DNA of 64,000 bases from Pseudomonas nicosulfuronedens (GTDB taxonomy: Bacteria; Pseudomonadota; Gammaproteobacteria; Pseudomonadales; Pseudomonadaceae), in NCBI RefSeq assembly GCF_005877905.1, contig NZ_SWDV01000025.1:62001-126000 (forward strand), read 5' to 3'. How positions within the stretch are numbered: the stretch's first letter is position 1; every line of letters starts with the position of its first letter. Below the pieces are notes generated by a model. It ran no database searches. It saw nothing but the letters and a program-made list of their open reading frames with translations, and was not told the origin of the DNA. Positions 28,541-36,118 of this stretch are shown one piece after another. A program made the translations under genes and the position numbers.

Positions 28541-29394
28541 TTCAGCAGGCCGGCGGCGCGTGCCGATTCCTCGATGCCCTTGTAGTTGTCAGGCTGGGTC
28601 TCGATGAAGCGGCTTGCCGCCTGGAGGTCGAGAATTTCCTTGTCGCGCGGCTTGCTCGGGTCGAGGGCGAGGAAGGCCTTCTTGATCTTCTCGGCCAGGG
28701 CCGGATCGAGGTTGCCGCGCACGGTCCAGTTGTAGTCGTAGTAGGTCGGCGTAGTCGCGAAGACCTTCACCTTGTTGGTGTCGACCTTGCCGCTGTCCAC
28801 CAGCTTCTGCCAGACAGAGGCATTCAGCACGCCAGCGTCGACCTTGCCGGCCTGAACCCAGGCGACGGTGGCGTCGTGGGCGCCGGAGTAGGCCACGCGG
28901 GAGAAGAACTGCTCGGGCACCACCCCGTCCTTCTGCATGAAGTAGCGCGGCATCAGGCTGCCGGAGGTGGACGATACCGAGCCAAAGGCGAAGGTCTTGC
29001 CCTTGAGGTCCTGGATCGATTTCACGTTCGGGTCGGCGGTGATGAATTTGCTGGTGAACTGCTGGTCCTGCTCGCGCTGCACCAGCGGGATGGCGTTGCC
29101 GGTCTTCAGGCGCGCCTGGACGAAGGTGAAGCCGCCCAGCCAGGCCATGTCGAGGCGATCCGAAGCCAGTGCCTCGACCACGCCGGCATAGTCGGATACC
29201 GGGATGAACTTCACCGGCATGCCCAGTTGCTCTTCCAGATAGGCGCCCAGTGGCTTGAACTTGCGCAGCAGTTCGGTGGGGGCTTCGTCGGGAATGGCAG
29301 AGACTTTCAGTTCTTTCGGGGTGTCTGCGTGGGCGAAAACAGCGGACAGGGACAGGGCAAAACCGGCGGCGAGCGCCAGGGTGCGTTTGAGCAT
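28537..29394 (-). CDS. PhnD-family periplasmic binding protein, possibly selenate-type
   Basis: The 285-residue precursor has a signal peptide ([23 protein letters not shown]). It belongs to the phosphate/phosphite/phosphonate-binding family (SBP of PhnCDE-like transporters). The segments [52 protein letters not shown] and [12 protein letters not shown] match, from memory, the clade named putative selenate ABC binding protein (TIGR04553) better than classic PhnD. The ligand is therefore uncertain: an oxyanion such as phosphonate, phosphite or selenate. I chose ATG 29394 for the signal peptide; the open frame continues 62 codons upstream. It is the first gene of the operon. Confidence 0.82.
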   Translation of the reverse strand: MLKRTLALAAGFALSLSAVFAHADTPKELKVSAIPDEAPTELLRKFKPLGAYLEEQLGMPVKFIPVSDYAGVVEALASDRLDMAWLGGFTFVQARLKTGNAIPLVQREQDQQFTSKFITADPNVKSIQDLKGKTFAFGSVSSTSGSLMPRYFMQKDGVVPEQFFSRVAYSGAHDATVAWVQAGKVDAGVLNASVWQKLVDSGKVDTNKVKVFATTPTYYDYNWTVRGNLDPALAEKIKKAFLALDPSKPRDKEILDLQAASRFIETQPDNYKGIEESARAAGLLK

Positions 29395-29561
29395 GGGGAG
29401 AGTTCTCCGGGTCAATGGCGGAAAAAACTCCGGGAGTATAGTGGCGGCGCGCCTGTTTGGCTGCCGTCCCGCTATCGAAAGCAACGCCGGCCGGGCCAAC
29501 GTTGCGCCTGCTAGAATGCCGCTCCCCGTGCCCGTCCTGCTGTCGAACTGGAGATCACCCC

Positions 29562-30461
29562 ATGTCGTCCCCTTTGCCATCCCTCGCTTTTGCCGGTCTC
29601 GGATTGATGGGGGTACCCATGACGCGCCGCCTGCTCGCCGCCGGTTATCCGCTGGCCGTGTGGAACCGCTCCGCCGGCAAGCGTGACCTGCTGGCCGCCG
29701 AGGGCGCCACGGCTGTGGAAACGCCGGCGCAGCTTTGCGCCGACGCCGAGGTAGTTATGCTGTGCCTGGCCGATACCGCCGCCGTGCGCGAAGTGGTGTT
29801 CGGCGCTGGCGGCATCGTCGAAAGCGCCCGCGCCGGCCAGGTGCTGGTGGATTTCTCCAGTCTGGAGCCGGCCGCGACCCGCGAGATGGCCGCCGAACTG
29901 GAAGTGCGTACCGGCATGCGCTGGATCGATGCGCCGGTCTCCGGCGGCACGCCGGGCGCCGAAGCCGGCACCCTGGCGATCATGGCCGGCGGTCGCGTCG
30001 AGGACATCGAGCGTGTGCGGCCGATCCTCGCCCACCTCGGCCAGCGCCTGACGCGCATGGGCGATGTCGGTGCGGGGCAGGTGACCAAGGTGTGCAACCA
30101 GATGATCGTTGCCTGCAACGCGCTGGTGATCGCCGAGGTGGTGGCGCTGGCGGAGCAATCCGGCGTTGACGCCAGTCTGATAGCCCCGGCCCTGGCTGGT
30201 GGTTTCGCTGATTCCAAACCCCTGCAGATCCTGGCCCCGCAGATGGCCGAGAGCCGCTTCGAGCCGGTGAAGTGGCACGTACGCACGCTGCTCAAGGATC
30301 TGGACACCGCCGTGAAGCTTTCCCGCGAGGAGGGCTCGGCCACGCCCATGAGCGGCCTCGCCGCGCAACTGATGCGCCTGCATGGCAGCCAGGGCAATCT
30401 CGAACGCGACCCAGCTACGCTGGTCGAGCAATACCGTCTTTCGAAGGAACTCCCTGCATGA
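29562..30461 (+). CDS. NAD(P)-dependent beta-hydroxyacid dehydrogenase (GarR / tartronate semialdehyde reductase-like)
   Basis: This 299-residue enzyme belongs to the 3-hydroxyisobutyrate dehydrogenase family. The Rossmann motif AFAGLGLMGVPMTRRLLAAG starts at about residue 9, the substrate loop DAPVSGGTPGAEAGTLAIMAGG is at about 125-146, and the catalytic lysine lies in GQVTKVCNQMIVACNAL. ATG 29562 has GGAG upstream. It overlaps the hydroxypyruvate isomerase gene by 4 nt. The pair suggests tartronate semialdehyde / hydroxypyruvate or tetronate catabolism; reduction of tartronate semialdehyde or oxidation of a tetronate are both possible. Confidence 0.86.
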   Translation: MSSPLPSLAFAGLGLMGVPMTRRLLAAGYPLAVWNRSAGKRDLLAAEGATAVETPAQLCADAEVVMLCLADTAAVREVVFGAGGIVESARAGQVLVDFSSLEPAATREMAAELEVRTGMRWIDAPVSGGTPGAEAGTLAIMAGGRVEDIERVRPILAHLGQRLTRMGDVGAGQVTKVCNQMIVACNALVIAEVVALAEQSGVDASLIAPALAGGFADSKPLQILAPQMAESRFEPVKWHVRTLLKDLDTAVKLSREEGSATPMSGLAAQLMRLHGSQGNLERDPATLVEQYRLSKELPA

Positions 30462-31249
30462 AACTCTGCGCCAACCTGTCCCTGCTGTTCACCGAAGTCC
30501 CACTGCTGCAGCGCATCGACGCCGCCGCCAAGGCCGGCTTCGAGGGCGTGGAAATCCAGTTCCCCTACGACGTCCCCGCGCAGGACCTGAAGGCTGCGCT
30601 GGACGAAGCCGGCCTGCCGCTAGTGCTGATCAACCTGCCGGCCGGTGACCTGATGCAGGGCGGTCCGGGCATAGCCGCTGTTCCGGAGCGTGCTGCCGAA
30701 TTCGAGGCGGCACTGGCCAAGGCGCTGGACTATGCACGCATCGTCCAGCCGCAGCACATCAACGTGCTGGCTGGCCGACTGGTCGAGGGACTGGAGCGCG
30801 AGGTGGCGCTGCAGACCCTTGCCGAGCGCCTGCGCGCCACCTGCGATGCCTTTGCCGGTAGCGGCACCGATGTGCTGATGGAAGCCATCAACTGCCACGA
30901 CATGAAGGACTTCCTGCTCAACACACCCGAGCACTTGCAGGACATGCTCGAGCGGGTGGCGCGGGAGAATCTGCGCGCGCAACTGGACCTCTACCACATG
31001 GCGCGCATGGGCCTGGAACTGGTCGATTGCATCTACGCGCTGATGGGCCAGATCGGCCACGTGCAGTTCGCCGACTATCCCGAACGCGGCGAGCCGGGTT
31101 CGGGCGAGATGGAGTTCGAGGTGCCGCTGCAGGTGCTCGACGACGTGGGCTACGAAGGCTGGCTGGGCGCCGAGTATCGCCCCACGGGTACCACCGCCGA
31201 CTCCCTGCGTTGGCTGCCGCGCTGGCGCGCCGGCAAGTTCGACTTCTGA
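30458..31249 (+). CDS. Hydroxypyruvate isomerase family protein (Hyi/OtnI)
   Basis: The 263-residue TIM-barrel protein of the xylose isomerase-like superfamily begins MKLCANLSLLFTEVPLLQRIDAAAKAGFEGVEIQFPY, typical of Hyi. The metal/catalytic glutamates fall in LMEAINCHDM and LGAEYRPTG, with QLDLYHMARM and HVQFADYPERGEPGSGEM also conserved. It interconverts hydroxypyruvate and tartronate semialdehyde, or 2-oxo-tetronates in OtnI. It is co-translated with the dehydrogenase (ATGA overlap). No glyoxylate carboligase (gcl) or OtnK/OtnC gene is in the window. Confidence 0.87.
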   Translation: MKLCANLSLLFTEVPLLQRIDAAAKAGFEGVEIQFPYDVPAQDLKAALDEAGLPLVLINLPAGDLMQGGPGIAAVPERAAEFEAALAKALDYARIVQPQHINVLAGRLVEGLEREVALQTLAERLRATCDAFAGSGTDVLMEAINCHDMKDFLLNTPEHLQDMLERVARENLRAQLDLYHMARMGLELVDCIYALMGQIGHVQFADYPERGEPGSGEMEFEVPLQVLDDVGYEGWLGAEYRPTGTTADSLRWLPRWRAGKFDF

Positions 31250-31253
31250 TCCA

Positions 31254-33416
31254 TCAGGCCTGGCTGCGAAGCAGCGCCGAGTCGCTGTCTTCGCGGTAAG
31301 CCTCGAGGAACTCCACCAGCGCGCTCAGGGGCAGGGGTCGGCTGAACAGGTAGCCCTGGGCCAGCTCGCAGTGGTTGTCGCGCAGGAACGCCAGTTGCTG
31401 CGCGTGCTCCACACCCTCGGCGATCACCTTCAGGTGCAGCTTCTGCGCCATCGCGATGATGGCCTGGGCGATCTCGCTGTCACGCCGTGATTGCGGCACG
31501 TCACGGATGAAGGAACGGTCCACCTTCAGCGCATCCAGTGGTAGCTGGCGCAGGTAGGACAGCGACGAATAGCCGGTGCCGAAGTCGTCGATGGACAGGC
31601 TTACGCCCAGGTCGCGCAGGCGATTGAGCAGCGGGATGGCCTGGCTGATGTTGGACATCACGGCGTTCTCGGTGACCTCCATCTCCAGGTAGCGTGCGGC
31701 GAGACCGGTGTCTGCGAGGGTCTGCTGCACTTCATCGACCAGCCCCTCGCGGCCCAGGTTGCTGGCGCAGCAGTTCACCGCCACCCGCAAGTCCTTGTAG
31801 CCCAGGTCGTGCAGGCGGCGCAGGTCCTCGCAGGCACGGCGCATCACCCAGGCGTCCAGTGCGCCGATCAGGCCGTTGGCCGTGGCCAGCCCGATGAATC
31901 GATCCGGTGCCAGCAGGCCGTGGGTCGGGTGCTTCCAGCGTACCAGGGCTTCGAGCTGCTCCACTTCGCCGTGATCGATGCGCAGGATTGGCTGGTAGTA
32001 GAGCACCAGCTCATCGTCCCACAGCGCCTTGCGCAGTTCCTCTTCCAGCTGCAGTTCCTGGGTTGCCTTGGTCTTCAGGTGCGGACTGAAGAAGTGCGTG
32101 GCGTTGCGGCCGTTACCCTTGGACTGGTAAAGGGCGAGGTCGGCGTGCTTGAGCAACTCCTCGGGCTGTTCGCTGTCGTTGGGATACAGGCTGATGCCGA
32201 CGCTCATGGTCATCACCAGGCTGCGCCCGGCGATGCTGATCGGTTCTTTCATGCGCTGCATCAGGCGCTGGGCGAGGATGCGCGCCTCGTGGTCCTCGCC
32301 CAGGTCGGCGAGGATGCAGAACTCGTCGCCGCCAAAGCGCGCCAGCAGGTCGGTGTTGCGCAGCGCACTGCGGATTCGCTCGGAGACGATGCACAGCAAT
32401 TCGTCGCCGGCGGCATGGCCGAGGGAATCGTTGACCCGCTTGAAGTGGTCCAGGTCCAGCAGGATCACCGCCATGCCCTGGCCCTTCTGCCGGTTGCGTT
32501 GCAGGCGGGCCGCGAACTCGTCGTTGAGGGCGTTGCGGTTGTGCAGGCCGGTGAGGCCGTCGAAGCGCGCCAGTTTCTGCAGTGAGGCGTTGGCACTGTC
32601 CAGCTGGTTGAGCAGGGCGTTGACCCGGCTCAGCTCGCTTACCTTGCTTTCCAGGCTGTCCTCGATCCAGGCCGCCCAGAGCCCGGCCAGTACCACGGCG
32701 AGGGCCAGCAGGCCGACCATCAGTCCGAGCTGAATGGCGTTGTTGCGCCCCAGGTCCGCCACCGGCGCTACCCAGCTGGGCAGCGTCAGGGTCAGTGCGG
32801 CCATGCCGGTGAAGTGCATGCTGGAGATGGCGCCGCCCAGCAGCAGGCTGGCGAGAATCTGGTAGATCCATTGGCGGCCCGCCGGCTGGCGATTGAGTAC
32901 GGGCGCCAGGACCAGTGCGACGAAGGCCACCAGTACGGCCATCAGCACCGAGAGAGTGACCAGCAGCGGGTCGTAGTGCTGCATCGGCGGTGATTCGATA
33001 GCGGCCATGCCCGTGTAGTGCATGCCGGCGATGCTGGCGCCGATGCAGCAGGCGGCCAGCAGGTATTGCAGCGGGCTCAGCCCGGCGTGGGCGAGCAGGC
33101 GCATGGCGACCACGCAGATCGCGATGGCGATGAGCAGCGAAAGCAACGTCAGGCCGCCGGCGAAATGCAGCGGCACGGAGGCGTGGAAGGCCAGCATCGA
33201 AACGAAGTGCATCGACCAGATGCCGCTGCCCAGGCAGATGCCACCGACCCACTGCCAGCGGTGCGCATGTTGCGGCGCGCGGACCATCCGCGCAGCAATG
33301 CTCAGCGCGACGAAGCTGGCGACGCAGGCGATGAGGATGGCCAGCAGGACCAATCCGGGGGTGTGGGAACACTCCAGCAGCACAGCATCGGGTAAGGCGT
33401 CCTGGTGCCAGTCCAT
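31254..33416 (-). CDS. nbdA: MHYT-GGDEF-EAL membrane protein (NbdA-like c-di-GMP enzyme)
   Basis: This 720-residue inner-membrane c-di-GMP signalling protein has seven N-terminal membrane helices carrying three MHYT repeats (SMHFVSM, GMHYTGMA, SMHFTGMA), a proposed sensor of NO, O2 or CO through copper. A short coiled linker precedes the GGDEF domain (about 285-445), with RNTD five residues before GGDEF (I-site), and the EAL domain (about 460-705, EALVRW, DDFGTGYSSL, VIAEGVE). The GGDEF motif is intact, unlike the AGDEF I recall for P. aeruginosa NbdA. Its position beside eptA, usp and rapA supports the nbdA assignment. It is divergent from eptA. Confidence 0.82.
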   Translation of the reverse strand: MDWHQDALPDAVLLECSHTPGLVLLAILIACVASFVALSIAARMVRAPQHAHRWQWVGGICLGSGIWSMHFVSMLAFHASVPLHFAGGLTLLSLLIAIAICVVAMRLLAHAGLSPLQYLLAACCIGASIAGMHYTGMAAIESPPMQHYDPLLVTLSVLMAVLVAFVALVLAPVLNRQPAGRQWIYQILASLLLGGAISSMHFTGMAALTLTLPSWVAPVADLGRNNAIQLGLMVGLLALAVVLAGLWAAWIEDSLESKVSELSRVNALLNQLDSANASLQKLARFDGLTGLHNRNALNDEFAARLQRNRQKGQGMAVILLDLDHFKRVNDSLGHAAGDELLCIVSERIRSALRNTDLLARFGGDEFCILADLGEDHEARILAQRLMQRMKEPISIAGRSLVMTMSVGISLYPNDSEQPEELLKHADLALYQSKGNGRNATHFFSPHLKTKATQELQLEEELRKALWDDELVLYYQPILRIDHGEVEQLEALVRWKHPTHGLLAPDRFIGLATANGLIGALDAWVMRRACEDLRRLHDLGYKDLRVAVNCCASNLGREGLVDEVQQTLADTGLAARYLEMEVTENAVMSNISQAIPLLNRLRDLGVSLSIDDFGTGYSSLSYLRQLPLDALKVDRSFIRDVPQSRRDSEIAQAIIAMAQKLHLKVIAEGVEHAQQLAFLRDNHCELAQGYLFSRPLPLSALVEFLEAYREDSDSALLRSQA

Positions 33417-33711
33417 GGGCGGGATGCTCCGGATGTCGGGGGAGGAGAAGGCAGATTGATATCACTTTGCTTCAAGTCTAGGAAGCCAGGATGACGCTGC
33501 AAGGAGCGCGTTGAATTTTCGGCGCAATGCCGGAAGGTGCGCGACGTACGGTAGTGCCAGGTACCCAGTCGATCCCGGATCCGACCACTGGCCGAAAGCT
33601 TGTAGCCAACTTGACACTTTTTTGACTAACTGCCCGCTAGAGTTGCGCCGCCGGCCGGCAGGGTCGGCCATCCCATTTCCTATCCGACTATCGATGTAAG
33701 GAGTGCGCTCG

Positions 33712-35370
33712 ATGTCCGAGGGCAAGCGCCGCCTCTTCCCCCAGGTCAGTTCCGCGCGGCTGGTCCTGCTGTTCTCGCTGGCACTGGTGCTGTTCTACAA
33801 CTTCGCCACCTGGAGGGCGCTGAACAGCCTGGTACCCATGGAAGGCCTCTGGGGCGTGGCGTTCTTCGCTTCCTTCGGCCTCTTCCTCTGGGCTGCCTTC
33901 ACCCTGTTGCTGACCCTGGTGTCCTTCCGCCCGCTGCTCAAGCCGGCGCTGACCCTGGTGGCGCTGGTATCCGCGGCAGCGGCGTACTTCATGAACTCCT
34001 ACGGTGTCGTGATCGATACCGTGATGGTGCAGAACGTCGTCGAGACCAACCCCGGTGAAGCCACCGCGCTGTTCAGCGCACGTATGTTGGGCTACCTGCT
34101 GGTGCTCGGCGTGCTGCCGGCCGCGATCATCTGGCTGACGCCGGTACGCTATAGCCCGTTCTTCCGTGGCCTGCTGAGCAAGGTCCTGGTGATCTTTGGT
34201 TGCCTGGTGGTGGTTGCCGTCTGCGTGGGGGCGTTCTATTCCACCTACGCCCCGGTGTTCCGCCAGGAAGAGAAACTGACCCACTTCATCAACCCGACCA
34301 ACTACATCTACGCGGTGAGCAAGTTCACCAAGCAGCGCCTGGGCATCAAGGAAAACCTGGTGGTGCAGCCCATCGGCGAGGACGCGGTGATGCCGCGCAA
34401 GGTGAGCGCCGATGGCCGCAAGTCGCTGATGATCTTCGTGGTCGGTGAAACCGCCCGCGCGGACCACTTCTCCCTCAACGGCTACGCCCGCGATACCAAC
34501 CCGGAACTGAAGAAGCTCGACATCCTCAACTTCACCAACGTCAGCTCCTGCGGTACTTCGACGGCGGTGTCGGTGCCCTGCATGTTCTCCAGGTTTCCTC
34601 GCGAGGACTACAGCGACAAGAAGGGCAAGACCAACCAGGGTCTGCTGGACATCCTCCAGCGCGTCGGCGTTTCGGTGCTCTGGCTGGACAACAACAGCGA
34701 CTGCAAGGGCACCTGCCTGCGCGTGCCCAACCGCGATATTCCGAAGGATCAGCCCGGCCCGTTCTGCGACGGCAAGAACTGCCTGGACGAAGCCCTGCTG
34801 CAGAATTTGCAGGCCTATATCGATGGCCTGAAAGACAACGCCATCATCGTCCTGCACGCCGATGGCAGCCACGGTCCGGAGTACTACGAGCGCTATCCCA
34901 AGTCGCTGGAGCGCTTCACCCCGGTGTGCCACACCAACCAGTTGGGCAGTTGCAGCAGCGAGGAGTTGGTGAACGTCTATGACAACACCATCCTCTACAC
35001 CGACTTCTTCCTGTCCAAGGTGGTTGAGCTGCTCAAGCAGAACCAGGAGCGCTTCGACACCTCGATGGTCTATGTCTCGGACCACGGCGAGTCGCTGGGC
35101 GAGAATGGCGTCTACCTGCACGCCGCGCCCTATGCCATCGCCCCGAAGGCGCAGACCCACGTGCCCATGGTGATGTGGTTCGGCAGTGGCGCGCTGGGTG
35201 GCATGGGCGTGGACCGCGGTTGCCTGGAGAGGAAAGCCGATGGTGCCGAGCTGAGCCATGACAACCTGTTCCACTCGGTGCTCGGCCTGTATGGCGTGCA
35301 CACCAGCCTGTACCAGTCGGACCTGGACATCTTCCACTCCTGCAAGCGCGACATGACCGCTGCGCAATGA
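33712..35370 (+). CDS. Phosphoethanolamine transferase, EptA/CptA family
   Basis: The 552-residue inner-membrane enzyme transfers phosphoethanolamine from phosphatidylethanolamine to lipid A or core sugars. Five N-terminal helices (about 15-170) are followed by a periplasmic sulfatase-fold domain. FVVGETARADHFSLNGY carries a metal-binding Glu, SSCGTSTAVSVPCMFSRF carries the nucleophilic threonine, and YVSDHGESLGENGVYLHAAPY the metal-binding Asp-His. Multiple periplasmic cysteines (CKGTC, CDGKNC) probably form disulfides. I chose ATG 33712 because AAGGAG lies 8 nt upstream, although the frame opens at GTG 33703. Members can confer polymyxin tolerance; the acceptor is not determined here. Confidence 0.9.
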   Translation: MSEGKRRLFPQVSSARLVLLFSLALVLFYNFATWRALNSLVPMEGLWGVAFFASFGLFLWAAFTLLLTLVSFRPLLKPALTLVALVSAAAAYFMNSYGVVIDTVMVQNVVETNPGEATALFSARMLGYLLVLGVLPAAIIWLTPVRYSPFFRGLLSKVLVIFGCLVVVAVCVGAFYSTYAPVFRQEEKLTHFINPTNYIYAVSKFTKQRLGIKENLVVQPIGEDAVMPRKVSADGRKSLMIFVVGETARADHFSLNGYARDTNPELKKLDILNFTNVSSCGTSTAVSVPCMFSRFPREDYSDKKGKTNQGLLDILQRVGVSVLWLDNNSDCKGTCLRVPNRDIPKDQPGPFCDGKNCLDEALLQNLQAYIDGLKDNAIIVLHADGSHGPEYYERYPKSLERFTPVCHTNQLGSCSSEELVNVYDNTILYTDFFLSKVVELLKQNQERFDTSMVYVSDHGESLGENGVYLHAAPYAIAPKAQTHVPMVMWFGSGALGGMGVDRGCLERKADGAELSHDNLFHSVLGLYGVHTSLYQSDLDIFHSCKRDMTAAQ

Positions 35371-35399
35371 GTGGAGAGCCGACCTGAACGGCGGCCATG

Positions 35400-35434
35400 A
35401 AAAAGGCCCTGCGGTTTGCACCGCAGGGCCTTTT
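35400..35434. terminator. Bidirectional terminator between eptA-like and usp genes
   Basis: A long stem (AAAAGGCCCTGCGG and its complement) with a six-base loop has A-runs on one side and T-runs on the other, serving both convergent genes. Confidence 0.92.
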
Positions 35435-35450
35435 GTCTATCCGGGGGCTG

Positions 35451-35903
35451 TTACTTCTCGCGAACCAGCAGCACCGGACGGTTGCTGACGCGCAGCAGGC
35501 CTTCGGCCACGCTGCCCAGCATCAGGCGGCGCACGCCACGGCGGCCGTGGGTGCCCATGACGATGATGTCGGCCTTGGAGGCCTCGGCCTCGATCTCGAT
35601 GCGCTCGGCGATCTCTTCGCTGGCGCGTTCCTGGCAGACCCGCTCGAAGCTGGTTTTCACCGGGAACTCGGCGATCTTCTCCTTCGCCTTGCCGAGGATG
35701 TCATCGGCGGCCTTCAGCGCGGCTTCGCGCAGCGGCTCCGGGTTGTAGTACACCGCGTAGTCGGGCAGATGGCGCAGCGGGCTGTCGACGATGGTGATGA
35801 CACGCAGCTCGCCGCCGCTCAGCTGGGCCAGCTTTGCCGCTTCGACCAGGGCACGGTCGGAAACCGGGCTGCCGTCCACCGCTACCAGAATGCGCTCGTA
35901 CAT
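35451..35903 (-). CDS. Universal stress protein, UspA family (UspK/PA3309-like)
   Basis: This 150-residue single-domain USP from ATG 35903 (MYERILVAVDGSPVSD) has the ATP-binding signature GTHGRRGVRRLMLGSVAEGLL at the C-terminus (G-2x-G-9x-G(S/T) type). GAGGGA lies 7 nt upstream of the chosen start; an ATG five codons earlier is less well placed. The genomic position between the phosphoethanolamine transferase gene and rapA corresponds, from memory, to P. aeruginosa PA3309, an Anr-controlled protein needed in anaerobic pyruvate survival. An ANR-like box precedes it here as well. Confidence 0.9.
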   Translation of the reverse strand: MYERILVAVDGSPVSDRALVEAAKLAQLSGGELRVITIVDSPLRHLPDYAVYYNPEPLREAALKAADDILGKAKEKIAEFPVKTSFERVCQERASEEIAERIEIEAEASKADIIVMGTHGRRGVRRLMLGSVAEGLLRVSNRPVLLVREK

Positions 35904-35937
35904 GATGTGTTCCCTCAATGAGTGGCTTGGTAAGGAA

Positions 35938-35979
35938 ACTCTATCCCCCCATGGGCGAGATTCCCTTGCGCAGCGTCAA
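35938..35979 (-). promoter_or_regulatory. ANR/FNR-like box and -10 element upstream of usp
   Basis: Read on the minus strand, TTGACGCTGCGCAA (35979-35966) matches the TTGAT-N4-ATCAA consensus at 7 of 10 positions. TAGAGT at 35943-35938 can serve as the -10. The box centre would be about 41.5 bp before the start site, the class II activator position. Confidence 0.5.
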
Positions 35980-36063
35980 TGGTAGTCGGTGTGGCCGATC
36001 GTGCCGGGACTAGAGCGGCGTAACGGGGTGTTTCGAGGGTGGCGGGCGCACCGACCAGGCATG

Positions 36064-36097
36064 AAAAAAGCCGCCACCGGTTGCCCGGTGGCGGCTT
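36064..36097 (-). terminator. Intrinsic terminator after rapA
   Basis: An 11-bp stem (GCCGCCACCGG/CCGGTGGCGGC) with a TTGC loop is followed, on the minus strand, by six T residues. It lies 22 nt beyond the rapA stop. Confidence 0.92.
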
Positions 36098-36118
36098 CTG
36101 CATGATGCGCTGGCGGGC

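Noticed and set aside
33601-33645. Sigma-70 promoter TTGACA...TAGAGT upstream of the phosphoethanolamine transferase gene
   Set aside because: The spacing between the two hexamers is 21 nt, and the alternative TTGACT is only 10 nt away; no acceptable pair was found, so no promoter is called.
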